64,000 nt of DNA from an uncultured Prevotella sp. (GTDB taxonomy: Bacteria > Bacteroidota > Bacteroidia > Bacteroidales > Bacteroidaceae): NCBI GenBank assembly GCA_945873145.1, contig CAMCBZ010000001.1:62001-126000 (forward strand), written 5' to 3'. The stretch's first letter is position 1. Each line of letters starts with the position of its first letter. The notes under the pieces are model-generated. The model had not been told where the DNA came from. It saw only the letters and a list, made by a program, of their open reading frames with translations, and searched no databases. Of the stretch, positions 1 through 8,914 are shown piece after piece. Made by a program: the position numbers and the translations under genes.

Positions 1-1360
1 TGCCGAGAGCAGTGCCTTCCTGCGGTCCGGCAAGCACGGTCACGCCGAGTGCGTCAGCGGTCATCTGGTTGAGATAAGCATTGAGGCTGCCCCCGCCGAT
101 GATGTGCAGCGTGTCGATGGCGAACGGCGCGAAGTCCTGCAGCCAGCCAAAGACAGTCTTGTAGCGGTTGACGAGCGAGTCGAAAAGGCATCGGCACACC
201 TGAGCCCGTGTCTCGGGAATGGGCTGATTGTGAGCCTCGCAGTAGTTGTGTATGGCCTGCAGCATAGAGTCCGGAGCAGCGAACATTGGGTCGTCGGGGT
301 TGACAAGTGTGCGGTTTGGGGCCTCTTTCATGGCATCGTCCTGCAGGCGGATGTGTGCGAGTTCTGTAGTGATGCGCTGCTGTGCTTTCGCTTCATCATG
401 TTCCTCAGCGAGAATCTGTTTCTTCCATTCACGTCGGCAGCACTCATACATCCACATGCCGCAGATATTCTTCAGGAAGCGTGTGGTGCCGTCTATGCCG
501 CCCTCGTTGGTGAAGTTGCGTTTTTGGCTTTCAGTGTTGATGATAGCCTGAGGTGTCTCTATGCCCATGAGACTCCACGTGCCGCTGCTGAGATAGGCGA
601 AATGCTCGTCCTTTGCAGGTACGGCAGCTACGGCGCTGGCAGTGTCGTGGCCGGCAACAGTGATCACGGGTACGTCTCCGAGTCCTGTGAGCTTCTGCAC
701 TTCCGGCGTGAGCGTGCCGAGAACGGTGCCGGGCATAGCCATGGGGCCAAAGACGTTGCGGGGCAGTCCGAGTGCGCGGAGCAGTTCCTCGTCGAGGTCG
801 CTGGTGGCGGGATTGAGCAACTGAGACGTTGAGGCCACGGTGTACTCGCAGACGGCTTTACCGGTGAGCATGTATCCGAGGGCGTCAGGAATGAAGAGAA
901 TCTTCTTGGCAACCTTTAGTGCACTGCTATGGTGCTGTTCCATGGCATAGAGCTGGAAGAGGCTGTTGAAGTTCATAAACTGTATGCCAGTGCGCCGGTA
1001 GACTTCATCCTTGGGCATGCGGTCGTGGAAGAAGTGCTCCATCATGCCGTTGGTGTGTGGGTCGCGATAGGCGATGGGGTTGCCGAGCAGCGCGCCGTCG
1101 TCGCCGAAGAGCGCGAAGTCGCAGCCCCAGGTGTCGATGCCGATGCTCTGAATGTCGATGCCACGTTGTGCAGCGAGCTGCAGTCCGCGTATGATTTCGT
1201 TGTAGAGAGCGTAGAGATCCCAATAGAGATGTCCGCCCAAAGCGATGAGCGGATTGTCGAAACGGGTGAGTTCCTCAAGGGCGACACGGCCTTTGTCGAG
1301 TGTGCCGACGATGGTGCGTCCGGAGGTAGCTCCCAAGTCAATGGCTAAATAGTGTTTCAT
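1..1360 (-). CDS. rhaB: Rhamnulokinase (L-rhamnulose kinase), 3' end cut by window start
   Basis: FGGY-family sugar kinase that phosphorylates L-rhamnulose with ATP in cytoplasmic rhamnose breakdown. About 453 codons are visible. The protein opens MKHYLAIDLGATSGRT, the N-terminal phosphate-binding loop. It continues with IDTWGCDFALFG, GHDTASAVAAVP, YLSSGTWSLMG and a C-terminal GGGSLNAYLNQMTAD ATP-binding segment, all typical of rhamnulokinases. The family is usually about 480-490 residues, so only some 30-40 residues are missing beyond position 1. The ATG overlaps the regulator's stop codon as ATGA (1357-1360), which indicates translational coupling. Bacteroides rhamnose loci use the same kinase and AraC-regulator pairing. 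The substrate is inferred from similarity and context. Confidence 0.9.
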   Translation of the reverse strand, partial: MKHYLAIDLGATSGRTIVGTLDKGRVALEELTRFDNPLIALGGHLYWDLYALYNEIIRGLQLAAQRGIDIQSIGIDTWGCDFALFGDDGALLGNPIAYRDPHTNGMMEHFFHDRMPKDEVYRRTGIQFMNFNSLFQLYAMEQHHSSALKVAKKILFIPDALGYMLTGKAVCEYTVASTSQLLNPATSDLDEELLRALGLPRNVFGPMAMPGTVLGTLTPEVQKLTGLGDVPVITVAGHDTASAVAAVPAKDEHFAYLSSGTWSLMGIETPQAIINTESQKRNFTNEGGIDGTTRFLKNICGMWMYECCRREWKKQILAEEHDEAKAQQRITTELAHIRLQDDAMKEAPNRTLVNPDDPMFAAPDSMLQAIHNYCEAHNQPIPETRAQVCRCLFDSLVNRYKTVFGWLQDFAPFAIDTLHIIGGGSLNAYLNQMTADALGVTVLAGPQEGTALG

Positions 1361-2238
1361 CTTTTCTTTCGGAAATTGGCTGGTGTAATATGGTTTTTCT
1401 TTTTGAATGCAGCAGAGAAGTAGTCGGCATTGTCATAACCTACGCGGTCGGCAATCTCGGTGAGGCTGAGATCAGTGCCGACGAGCAGTTGTTTGCTGCG
1501 CTGAAGGCGGAGCTCCTGCAAGTACTGCAAAGGCGCATAGCCCGTGTATTCCTTGAAGAGTCGTCGGAACTTGGAGTATCCCATGTTGATGGCGTCAGCG
1601 ACATCTGTGGGTCCGATCTTCTGGCTGAACTTCTCGGTCATGATGATTTTTGCCTTATGGATGGCTTCCGCGGCCTGCTGATCCTCGAAGGTGTTGTGGC
1701 GGTTGAGGGCGAAGGCATAGCCTTGCAGCATGTTCGCCACGCCGCCGAGCATCTGTTGGAAACCTATGCCCTGCTCGCTTGCGATGGTGATGGCGTTGCG
1801 GTAGAGACGTACGATGTCCTCGTTGAGCCCCACATGAAAGATCGGTTCACGTGGCAGGAAGAAGCTATTGCTCACGCGGCTGTCGATGTTCAGTCCCTTG
1901 AATCCTATCCAGTATTCGTCCCATCCGGTGGCTTCGTCGGGCTGGTAGCTGTGCCACTCCCCGGGGAAGAGCAGAAACATGTCGCCCTCCCCTACCGTTG
2001 TCTGTCCGAAGCTCTTTGACTCGAAGACGCCCTGTCCGTGGGAGATGTAGACAAACTGATACTCGTCGAGCACGCGTCCCCTACCCGCTTGGAACGAATA
2101 AGCCTGCGGATGTCCCTTGGGAGGATAGGCTTCTCCGGGTGCGATATGCTGATAACCCACGGTGCTGACGGTCAGTCCCCAGTGGATATCCTGGTCATTG
2201 CTGAGCAGGTAGATGGATGTCATCTGATTGGTCATCAT
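1357..2238 (-). CDS. rhaR: AraC-family transcriptional regulator, probable rhamnose regulator
   Basis: A 293-residue regulator. The N-terminal half looks like an AraC-type cupin sensor (FLLFPGEWHSYQPDEATGWD is the typical cupin core). Residues from about 195 to 293 form the double helix-turn-helix domain, with GYSKFRRLFKEYTGYAPLQY and IADRVGYDNADYFSAAFKKK. It probably activates rhamnose genes in response to rhamnose, inferred from the 4-bp overlap with rhaB. The start could be either of two adjacent ATGs (2238 or 2235), with a third at 2223. A TAnnTTTG-type box lies about 50 bp upstream. Confidence 0.85.
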   Translation of the reverse strand: MMTNQMTSIYLLSNDQDIHWGLTVSTVGYQHIAPGEAYPPKGHPQAYSFQAGRGRVLDEYQFVYISHGQGVFESKSFGQTTVGEGDMFLLFPGEWHSYQPDEATGWDEYWIGFKGLNIDSRVSNSFFLPREPIFHVGLNEDIVRLYRNAITIASEQGIGFQQMLGGVANMLQGYAFALNRHNTFEDQQAAEAIHKAKIIMTEKFSQKIGPTDVADAINMGYSKFRRLFKEYTGYAPLQYLQELRLQRSKQLLVGTDLSLTEIADRVGYDNADYFSAAFKKKNHITPANFRKKR

Positions 2239-2285
2239 GTTTTTAGTTATCGGGAAATCCTTGTTTATTGATTGTAGTACGGTTG

Positions 2286-2293
2286 CAAAGATA
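2286..2293 (-). promoter_or_regulatory. -7 box for the rhaR-rhaB operon
   Basis: Read on the minus strand, the sequence is TATCTTTG, a match to the Bacteroidetes -7 consensus TAnnTTTG. It sits about 50 bp upstream of the rhaR start. No convincing -33 TTTG is seen at the expected spacing, as might be expected for an activator-dependent promoter. Confidence 0.5.
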
Positions 2294-2396
2294 GCGTGTT
2301 TTTCTTATTGCTTAGGGTTATAATTGATAAAAAACACGTGAATTTTGATATAGTGTACTATTCTTATAGCAGGGTGAACGATTATACAAAACAAGG

Positions 2397-2490
2397 CGAA
2401 CACAGGTATATAATAAGGAGAGCTATTATATATAATCACGAGATCACCTATATATAATAAGGAGTACGTCTTTATATATAATAATGAGTG
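2397..2490. repeat. Tandem AT-rich array, about 22-bp period, four units
   Basis: Four imperfect copies of TATATATAATAAGGAG have their GAG trinucleotides at 2418, 2440, 2462 and 2486, spacings of 22, 22 and 24 bp. The array lies between the gapA terminator and the rhaR promoter. A single extra copy of the unit occurs at 15184-15200, downstream of pckA. The rest of the gap 2239-2584 holds the rhaR -7 box and the gapA terminator. Confidence 0.7.
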
Positions 2491-2520
2491 CGCCCTCACG
2501 GCGTCTTTTTGGTATGAAAA

Positions 2521-2554
2521 CAAAAAAGGCCCGCAGCACGAAACTGCGGACCTT
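2521..2554 (-). terminator. Rho-independent terminator of gapA
   Basis: Arms AAGG-C-CCGCAG (2526-2536) and CTGCGG-A-CCTT (2544-2554) enclose a 7-nt loop. On the minus strand the hairpin is followed by a run of six T residues. It begins about 30 nt past the gapA stop. Confidence 0.9.
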
Positions 2555-2584
2555 GTTATTTCAGCGTTGTTACCTTCTCGGGTA

Positions 2585-3655
2585 TTACTTCAGCTCAGCG
2601 AAGTACTTGATGGTGCGAACCATCTGAGAAGTGTAAGAGTTCTCGTTGTCGTACCAAGAAACAACCTGCACCTCATAGGTGTCGTCGTCGAGCTTCACAA
2701 CCATAGTCTGTGTAGCGTCGAAGAGAGAACCGTAGCGCATGCCGAGGATATCAGAAGAAACGATCTCCTCCTCGTTGTAACCGAAGCTCTCGTTAGCCTC
2801 AGCCTTCATAGCAGCGTTGACGCTCTCAACAGTGACGTCCTTGCCCTTAACGACAGCGTAGAGCAGAGTAGTAGAGCCATCGGGCACAGGTACACGCTGT
2901 GCAGCACCGATCAGCTTGCCGTTCAGCTCAGGCAGAACCAGGCCGATAGCCTTAGCAGCGCCAGAGGAAGCAGGAGTGATGTTGCAAGCACCAGCACGGC
3001 TACGACGCAGGTTACCCTTGCGCTGAGGACCGTCGAGGATCATCTGATCGCCAGTGTAGGCGTGGATGGTCTGCATGATACCAGCCTGGATAGGATACTT
3101 GTCGTTCAGAGCCTTAGCCATAGGAGCCAAGCAGTTGGTTGTGCAAGAAGCTGCGCTGATGATCTGGTCGTCCTTGGTCAGAGTCTTGTTGTTCACGTTG
3201 AAGACGATGGTCTTCAGATCGTTGCCTGCAGGAGCAGAGATAACGACCTTCTTAGCGCCGGCCTTAACGTGAGCCATGCTCTTGTCCTTAGAAGTATAGA
3301 AGCCAGTGCACTCCAGGACAACGTCGATGTCCAGAGCACCCCAAGGCAGGTTAGCTGCGTCCTTCTCCTTGTAGATAGTGATCTTCTTGCCATCTACCTC
3401 GATGTAACCAGCTGCTTCCTTGCCATTCTCTGTGAAAGGCTCGTCGCTGTAAGAAACGGTATGCTCGGGCTTCTCGCCGATAATGCCCTGATAACCACCG
3501 TGAGTGGTATCATACTTCAGGAGCTGAGCCAGCATCTTCGGGCTGGTCAGGTCGTTGATAGCAACAACATCATAGCCAGGAGCTGCGAACATCTGGCGGA
3601 ATGCGAGACGGCCGATACGACCGAAACCATTGATAGCTACTTTAACATTTGCCAT
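2585..3655 (-). CDS. gapA: Type I glyceraldehyde-3-phosphate dehydrogenase
   Basis: Cytoplasmic glycolytic enzyme that oxidises glyceraldehyde-3-phosphate to 1,3-bisphosphoglycerate with NAD+. The 356-residue protein begins [20 protein letters not shown], the Rossmann nucleotide-binding motif. It contains the catalytic cysteine in [12 protein letters not shown] near residue 170, and [18 protein letters not shown] near the end. It is about 20 residues longer than common GAPDHs because of an insertion around residues 60-105. It is transcribed alone, with its own promoter and strong terminator. Confidence 0.97.
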   Translation of the reverse strand: MANVKVAINGFGRIGRLAFRQMFAAPGYDVVAINDLTSPKMLAQLLKYDTTHGGYQGIIGEKPEHTVSYSDEPFTENGKEAAGYIEVDGKKITIYKEKDAANLPWGALDIDVVLECTGFYTSKDKSMAHVKAGAKKVVISAPAGNDLKTIVFNVNNKTLTKDDQIISAASCTTNCLAPMAKALNDKYPIQAGIMQTIHAYTGDQMILDGPQRKGNLRRSRAGACNITPASSGAAKAIGLVLPELNGKLIGAAQRVPVPDGSTTLLYAVVKGKDVTVESVNAAMKAEANESFGYNEEEIVSSDILGMRYGSLFDATQTMVVKLDDDTYEVQVVSWYDNENSYTSQMVRTIKYFAELK

Positions 3656-3751
3656 TTTACTTTCTATTATTTATAAAGGGTTATAAAATGTGTTCTCTTC
3701 GTCGAATATGTTTTTTTTGTTGTCTCGCAAGAGACTTTTCTTGCTTATCGA

Positions 3752-3782
3752 TTGCAAAGATACAAATTATTTTCTAATTTTG
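3752..3782 (+). promoter_or_regulatory. mscL-murQ promoter, overlapping the gapA promoter
   Basis: TTGC (3752-3755), a 19-bp spacer, then TAATTTTG (3775-3782) fits TTTG-N19-TAnnTTTG on the plus strand. It shares nearly all its bases with the divergent gapA promoter. Confidence 0.55.
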
Positions 3783-3787
3783 CACAA
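3755..3787 (-). promoter_or_regulatory. gapA promoter
   Basis: On the minus strand, TTGTG (3783-3787) is followed after 20 bp by TATCTTTG (3755-3762), matching the Bacteroidetes -33/-7 pattern. The predicted 5' leader is about 95 nt and contains a small GTCTC/GAGAC hairpin (3722-3735). The element overlaps the opposing mscL promoter. Confidence 0.7.
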
Positions 3788-3874
3788 GCAATAAGTATTA
3801 AATAATATAAACGTTTATCAGAGTGTTAAGTCCAGTTGTCAAAATGGACTCTTCACTTTCACAGTTCTGTTATT

Positions 3875-4294
3875 ATGGGTAAATTTATTCAAGAGTTCAA
3901 GGATTTTGCCGTCAGAGGCAATGCAGTGGACATGGCTGTCGGTGTGATCATCGGCGGTGCGTTTGGTAAGATTGTGAGCAGTATTGTCGACGACATCATC
4001 ATGCCGCCCATCGGATGGCTGATCGGCGGTGTGAACTTCTCCGACCTGAAAGTCACACTGCCCAGGGTGATCATCCCCGGCGTGGAGCAGATGAATCCTG
4101 CCACTATCAACTATGGCAACTTCATCCAGACACTCATCGACTTTGTCATCATTGCTTTCTGTGTTTTCCTCCTGGTCAAAGGCATCAACGTGCTCATGCG
4201 TAAAAAGAAGGAGGAGCCCGCTCCGACTCTGCAGCCCAGCAATGAAGAAAAGCTGCTCACCGAAATCAGAGACCTGCTCAAGGAGAAAAAGTAG
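3875..4294 (+). CDS. mscL: Large-conductance mechanosensitive channel
   Basis: Inner-membrane emergency-release channel that opens on hypo-osmotic shock. From the ATG at 3875 the protein is 139 residues, beginning [47 protein letters not shown]. This is the MscL N-terminal helix and TM1 signature; TM2 follows ([19 protein letters not shown]) and a charged C-terminal helix ends the protein. An upstream in-frame TTG at 3836 would add 13 unrelated residues and is less likely. murQ follows after 26 bp, so the two are probably co-transcribed. Confidence 0.95.
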   Translation: MGKFIQEFKDFAVRGNAVDMAVGVIIGGAFGKIVSSIVDDIIMPPIGWLIGGVNFSDLKVTLPRVIIPGVEQMNPATINYGNFIQTLIDFVIIAFCVFLLVKGINVLMRKKKEEPAPTLQPSNEEKLLTEIRDLLKEKK

Positions 4295-4320
4295 TGGAAG
4301 TAAAGGTGGGAGACTGATTC

Positions 4321-5130
4321 ATGCGACGGATCACGGAAGAGGCTTCGCTCTATGACGATTTGGAGCAGAAGCCGGTAGCCGAACTGCTGCGCGACATCAA
4401 CCGCGAGGACCATCGCGTGGCGGATGCCGTGGAGCAGGCGTTGCCTCAGATCACACGGCTCACGGAGGCTATTGTGGAGCGCATGCGGCAAGGCGGGCGT
4501 CTGTTCTACATTGGAGCGGGCACCAGCGGGCGCCTCGGTGTGCTCGACGCCTCGGAGCTGCCACCGACCTACGGCACTGATCCCCGGCTGGTCGTAGGCC
4601 TGATTGCCGGTGGCGACACCGCGCTTCGCCATGCTGTGGAGCATGCCGAAGACGATGAGCAGCAGGGCTGGAACGATCTGATGGGGCAGGGGATAGCCTC
4701 CGGCGACACCGTCATCGGCATAGCAGCCTCGGGCACTACACCCTACGTGGTGGGTGCCCTGCGTGAGGCGCGCCGCCACGGCGTGGTCACAGGATGCATC
4801 ACCAGCAATCCCGGCACGCCGTTGGAGACCGAGAGCGACTATCCCGTGGTGATCATCGTCGGTCCGGAGTTTGTCACCGGCTCGTCGCGCATGAAGTCGG
4901 GAACGGCACAGAAGATGGTGCTCAACATGATTTCCACCACGGTGATGATACGTCTCGGACGGGTCAAGGGCAACAAGATGGTCGACATGGAGCTGACCAA
5001 CGAGAAGCTCATCGACCGCGCTGTGCGCATGGTGATGGACCACGACCACCTCAGCTATGACGCAGCCAAGAAAGAGCTGATGCGGAAATCACTGGATGCT
5101 ATCATGCGAGAACCGGAAGCAGCGGAGTAG
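4321..5130 (+). CDS. murQ: N-acetylmuramic acid 6-phosphate etherase
   Basis: Cleaves the D-lactyl ether of MurNAc-6-phosphate to give GlcNAc-6-phosphate and lactate during peptidoglycan recycling. The 269-residue SIS-domain protein has FYIGAGTSGRLGVLDASELPPTYG (about residues 62-85), GVVTGCITSNPGTPLE, and FVTGSSRMKSGTAQKMVLNMIST, all diagnostic of MurQ. The E. coli protein is about 298 residues, with most of the difference at the ends. It lies 26 bp after mscL and likely shares its promoter. No MurP or kinase gene is seen next to it. Confidence 0.93.
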   Translation: MRRITEEASLYDDLEQKPVAELLRDINREDHRVADAVEQALPQITRLTEAIVERMRQGGRLFYIGAGTSGRLGVLDASELPPTYGTDPRLVVGLIAGGDTALRHAVEHAEDDEQQGWNDLMGQGIASGDTVIGIAASGTTPYVVGALREARRHGVVTGCITSNPGTPLETESDYPVVIIVGPEFVTGSSRMKSGTAQKMVLNMISTTVMIRLGRVKGNKMVDMELTNEKLIDRAVRMVMDHDHLSYDAAKKELMRKSLDAIMREPEAAE

Positions 5131-5161
5131 GGGACAGGGCTCGCAACGTCTGCCGGAAGCC

Positions 5162-5311
5162 TTATCGGATATAGTCTTTGGACACAAGATCGTAGTAGAG
5201 TGCCTCAAGCTCAGCGAGCGTGAGGTGCTCTACGCTGTGCTCAATGGTGCGGATAAGCTCGTCGCGCCGGCTGTCGGCGTCGGATGAGAAATGGGTGAAG
5301 ACTTTGGTCAT
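5162..5311 (-). CDS. Small hypothetical protein, 49 residues
   Basis: Short ORF beginning MTKVFTHFSSDADSRRDELI and ending YYDLVSKDYIR. It is rich in Glu, Asp and Arg, with an amphipathic helical middle (RTIEHSVEHLTLAELEALYY) and no signal peptide or membrane span. On the minus strand a TACCTTTG box (5342-5349) lies about 30 bp upstream, which supports expression. The gene is divergent from nrfH and convergent with murQ. I do not recognise the family; a small regulatory or adaptor protein is possible but unproven. Confidence 0.6.
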   Translation of the reverse strand: MTKVFTHFSSDADSRRDELIRTIEHSVEHLTLAELEALYYDLVSKDYIR

Positions 5312-5410
5312 AACCTGTTGATAATTGTTTTGTTGATGGAGTGCAAAGGTAGGAAAATTAGCTGAAAGGGGATTATCCTCATTTATTAGGATAATTTGTT
5401 GCCGAAATAT

Positions 5411-5441
5411 TTGCTTTTCTCAAATATTCCGCCTATATTTG
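5411..5441 (+). promoter_or_regulatory. nrfHA operon promoter
   Basis: TTGC (5411-5414), a 19-bp spacer, then TATATTTG (5434-5441) matches the Bacteroidetes promoter pattern. The predicted leader before nrfH is about 32 nt. Confidence 0.75.
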
Positions 5442-5479
5442 CAAACGAAAGAAGCTATTACTTAATAATATAACAACCT

Positions 5480-6082
5480 ATGGATCTTGGCAAACTCAAA
5501 AAGTGGAGGTTTACCCTCTCTTACCGTCAAAAGGTCGTTGGTCTTGTCCTGTGTGGAGTCATCGTAGGTTTAGGCGGACTCTTTGCCTACTTGCTTCGCA
5601 TGCATACCTATATAATAGGTGATGATCCGGCAGCGTGTGTCAACTGCCATATCATGTCGCCTTGGTATGCCACATGGTCACATTCCTCCCATGGACGCGA
5701 TGCCACGTGCAACGACTGCCATGTTCCTCACACCTCGCTGGCGGCGAAATATTTCTTCAAAGGCCTTGACGGCATGAAGCACGTTGCCTATTTTGTCACC
5801 AACAGCGAGCATCAGGCAATCATGGCAGAAAACGCCAGCGCGGAGGTCATCATGGACAACTGCATCCGTTGCCACACTGAGCTTAACACGCGCATGGTGC
5901 GCACGGGCAAGATCGACTACATGCTCGCCAAGCGCGGCGAAGGCTTTGCCTGCTGGGACTGCCACCGCAACGTGCCGCACGGAGGCATGAACACTCTCTC
6001 TTCTACGCCTGGCGCTGAGACCCAGGCTCCCATTCCACCCAGCCCTGTACCCGAATGGCTGCAGAAAGCATTGGGACATTAA
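5480..6082 (+). CDS. nrfH: Cytochrome c nitrite reductase small subunit (NapC/NirT family)
   Basis: Membrane-anchored tetraheme quinol dehydrogenase that passes electrons from menaquinol to NrfA. The 200-residue protein has one N-terminal membrane span (about residues 18-38) and four CxxCH heme sites: CVNCH (53-57), CNDCH (77-81), CIRCH (128-132) and CWDCH (158-162). nrfA follows after 28 bp. The Pro-rich C-terminal tail (PIPPSPVPEW) extends past the last heme and is probably periplasmic. Confidence 0.95.
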   Translation: MDLGKLKKWRFTLSYRQKVVGLVLCGVIVGLGGLFAYLLRMHTYIIGDDPAACVNCHIMSPWYATWSHSSHGRDATCNDCHVPHTSLAAKYFFKGLDGMKHVAYFVTNSEHQAIMAENASAEVIMDNCIRCHTELNTRMVRTGKIDYMLAKRGEGFACWDCHRNVPHGGMNTLSSTPGAETQAPIPPSPVPEWLQKALGH

Positions 6083-6110
6083 CACACAGAAAAACTAAAA
6101 ACTTACCGAT

Positions 6111-7604
6111 ATGTCACGACAACTGAAAAAATGGCAAGGATGGCTGCTCTTCCTCGGAGCTATGGTCATCGTTTTCGTTCTTGGGCTTCTCTGCTCGTCG
6201 CTCCTGGAGCGCCGCGCCGAAGTCGTATCTGTGTTTAACAATCGCCGTACGCCAATGACCGACTCCATCGTGGCGCAAAACGAGAAGTTCGCGGAAGACT
6301 TCCCACACGAGTACGAGACGTGGGCGATGACGGAGGACACATCTTTCGTGAGCAAATACAACTCCTCGCAGGAGCAGGATGCCCTCGCGCAGCATCCGCT
6401 GATGGTCATTCTGTGGGACGGCTATGCTTTCAGCCGCGACTACAACACGCCGCGCGGGCACCGTCACTGCATCGAAGACCTGCGCAAGATCCTGCGCACG
6501 GGTGCACCGGGGGTGGACGGACAGAAGGACATGCAACCGGGTACGTGCTGGACGTGCAAGGGACCTGACGTGCCACGACTGATGCGCGAGAAAGGCAAGA
6601 ATGCCTTCTATGCCGCCAAGTGGAGCGACTGGGGCAGCGAGGTGATGAACACTATCGGATGCTCTGACTGCCACGATGCCCGCACGATGGACTTGAAGCC
6701 TGCCCGTCCGGCCCTCTACGAGGCGTGGGCACGCGCCGGCAAAGACGTCAGAAAGGCCAGCCACCAGGAGATGCGCTCACTCGTGTGCGCACAATGCCAC
6801 ACGGAGTACTACTTCGAGAAAGGTACCAACTACCTCAAATTCCCGCAGGACAAGGGCTTGACCTGCGAGGATGCCGAGGCTTACTACGACAGTATCGGCT
6901 TCTACGACTATATCCATCCGCTGTCCCATGCCAAGATTCTGAAGGCTCAGCATCCTGGTTACGAGATCTTCAAGCAGGGCATTCATGGTCAGCGGGGCCT
7001 TTCTTGTGCCGACTGCCACATGCCTTACATCCAGGAGGGTGGCGTGAAATACACCGACCATCACATCATGTCGCCGCTCGCACATATCGACCGCACGTGC
7101 CAGACCTGCCACCGTCAGGATGCCGAGACACTGCGCAAGAATGTCTATGAGCGTCAGGAGAAGGTGCTTGAGGTGCGCGCCAAGGTGGAGAAGGAACTCT
7201 CTACAGCCCATATCGAGGCTGCTTTCGCCTGGAAGAAAGGCGCCAACGAGAAGGAGATGGCCGCCGCTTTGGAGGACATCCGCAAGAGCCAGTGGCGTTG
7301 GGACTACGCCGTGGCCAGCCACGGAGCCAGCTTCCATGCCCCGCAGGAAGTCACCCGACTGCTCAGCGACGCGCTCTACTATGCCGGACAGGCCCGTCTG
7401 AGCATTGCCAAGGTGCTGGCCCGTCACGGCTACAGCGGCGAGGTGCCTATCCCGGACCTCTCTACCAAGGAGAAGGCTCAGAAATATATCGGTCTCGACA
7501 TGGGTAAGCTCCGTCAGCAAAAGAAGGACTTCCTCGACACCATCGTGCCGAAGTGGATCGAGACAGCAAGAAAGAACAAGCGGTTCATCACCCAGCCGAT
7601 CTAA
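6111..7604 (+). CDS. nrfA: Ammonia-forming cytochrome c nitrite reductase, catalytic subunit
   Basis: Periplasmic pentaheme enzyme that reduces nitrite to ammonium with six electrons from NrfH. The 497-residue protein has an N-terminal signal or anchor helix (about residues 10-32). The special active-site heme motif CWTCK (146-150) uses lysine in place of histidine. Four ordinary hemes follow: CSDCH (184-188), CAQCH (226-230), CADCH (299-303) and CQTCH (330-334). The TEYYFEKG and KYTDHHIMSPL segments agree with calcium and active-site regions of the family. With nrfH and the downstream assembly genes it forms a complete nitrite ammonification unit. Confidence 0.97.
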   Translation: MSRQLKKWQGWLLFLGAMVIVFVLGLLCSSLLERRAEVVSVFNNRRTPMTDSIVAQNEKFAEDFPHEYETWAMTEDTSFVSKYNSSQEQDALAQHPLMVILWDGYAFSRDYNTPRGHRHCIEDLRKILRTGAPGVDGQKDMQPGTCWTCKGPDVPRLMREKGKNAFYAAKWSDWGSEVMNTIGCSDCHDARTMDLKPARPALYEAWARAGKDVRKASHQEMRSLVCAQCHTEYYFEKGTNYLKFPQDKGLTCEDAEAYYDSIGFYDYIHPLSHAKILKAQHPGYEIFKQGIHGQRGLSCADCHMPYIQEGGVKYTDHHIMSPLAHIDRTCQTCHRQDAETLRKNVYERQEKVLEVRAKVEKELSTAHIEAAFAWKKGANEKEMAAALEDIRKSQWRWDYAVASHGASFHAPQEVTRLLSDALYYAGQARLSIAKVLARHGYSGEVPIPDLSTKEKAQKYIGLDMGKLRQQKKDFLDTIVPKWIETARKNKRFITQPI

Positions 7605-7634
7605 CCCCGCGGCTGTAGAACGATTGATAAAAAT

Positions 7635-8912
7635 ATGTGGAAACAACCCTATACCTATAAAGAAGGCTCCGCCATCAGCATTGGGCTCCTCGTCACCGGG
7701 GGCCTGCTGCAGGCGGCGGTGGGGCCTCTTGACTGGATCGTGTTTATGTGGCCGGGCAATATTCTTGCCCTGGCCTTTTTGTTGCTACTGCTGGCTGTCT
7801 TCTATGCCTTGCGGTCACGTGTCTATTTCTTCCGGTTTATGACGACCGTCCAGGCTGCCGTGCCTGCACTGGCCGCCGCCGCCGTTCTCACCATTGTCAT
7901 GGGACTCACGCGGCAAGCGCCTGAGGGAAAGCCTGCCGCCGATGTGCTCGGACTGACGAAGATGCTCAATTTCTGGCCGTTTATCCTCGTCTATCTGTGG
8001 AATACGATGATCGTCGGTGAGGTGGCCATCCTGCAGATCTGTCACTTCCGCCGGCAGGTGATCCCCTCGCTGGTGTGCCATATAGGACTGTTCATCTTCA
8101 TCCTCTGCGGCACGCTTGGCAGTGCTGACATGCAGAAGCTGAAGATGTATTGTGAGGAAGGAAAGCCCGAATGGCGCGCGCTCGACGCCTACAACAATGT
8201 CATAGAACTGCCCCTTGCCATTCAGCTCAACCGCTTCACCATCGACGAGTATCCGCCAAAGCTGATGGTGGTGAGCATGAAGACGGGACTGCCACAGCCG
8301 CAGAAGAAGCCTCAGACGCTTGTCATCGACGACAGCTACACGCCGACGGAACTCTTAGGCTGGAAGATTCAAGTTTTAAAGAGAATCGACAATGCCATGC
8401 CGAAGGCGATGGCGAAGATGATGAAAGGGATGCCTGAGGGAATGGCTACACGCATGAAGATGGACCAACTCGGTATGCGGCTCAACGAGGGCGGCTTCGT
8501 CGCTTACCAGGGCAAGGGAGCCGCTACGGCGCTCTACATCTCTGCTACCAAGGGAAAGCAGCGGAAGACAGGATGGGTCTCCAGCGGCAGCTATCTCTTT
8601 CCCATCAGTGGCGTCAGCTTAGGCAACAACCTTGAGGTGGTCATGCCGACGCGCGAACCGATGCGCTACGCCTCCAACGTGAATATCTATACCCAAGAGG
8701 ATGAGCTGAACATACCGACGACGATAGAAGTCAACAAGCCTTTCAGCCTCGGTGCCTGGAAGATCTATCAGCTCAGCTACAACGAGCAGATGGGCAAGTG
8801 GAGCAATGTCAGCGTCTTTGAACTGGTCAAGGATCCCTGGCTGCCCTATACTTATGTGGGACTGTATCTGCTGATTCTCGGTGCCATACTGATATTCATA
8901 CAAAAACGTTAA
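7635..8912 (+). CDS. resB: Cytochrome c biogenesis protein, ResB/Ccs1 type
   Basis: Partner of the CcsA/ResC protein in system II cytochrome c maturation, which delivers heme to apocytochromes outside the membrane. The 425-residue protein has membrane spans near residues 15-35, 38-60, 72-92 and 130-165. A large extracytoplasmic domain follows (about 170-395), then a last span (LPYTYVGLYLLILGAILIFI). It sits 30 bp after nrfA and 2 bp before the ccsA-like gene, as expected for a dedicated maturation pair. The role comes from topology and position; sequence conservation in ResB is low. Confidence 0.85.
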   Translation: MWKQPYTYKEGSAISIGLLVTGGLLQAAVGPLDWIVFMWPGNILALAFLLLLLAVFYALRSRVYFFRFMTTVQAAVPALAAAAVLTIVMGLTRQAPEGKPAADVLGLTKMLNFWPFILVYLWNTMIVGEVAILQICHFRRQVIPSLVCHIGLFIFILCGTLGSADMQKLKMYCEEGKPEWRALDAYNNVIELPLAIQLNRFTIDEYPPKLMVVSMKTGLPQPQKKPQTLVIDDSYTPTELLGWKIQVLKRIDNAMPKAMAKMMKGMPEGMATRMKMDQLGMRLNEGGFVAYQGKGAATALYISATKGKQRKTGWVSSGSYLFPISGVSLGNNLEVVMPTREPMRYASNVNIYTQEDELNIPTTIEVNKPFSLGAWKIYQLSYNEQMGKWSNVSVFELVKDPWLPYTYVGLYLLILGAILIFIQKR

Positions 8913-8914
8913 CC

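Noticed and set aside
104..832. 242-codon plus-strand open frame opposite rhaB
   Set aside because: It is antisense to a clear rhamnulokinase and its translation has no family features; it arises from codon bias on the other strand.
3722..3735. Terminator in the gapA leader
   Set aside because: The GTCTC/GAGAC stem is only 5 bp and is followed by A residues on the transcribed strand, not T residues.
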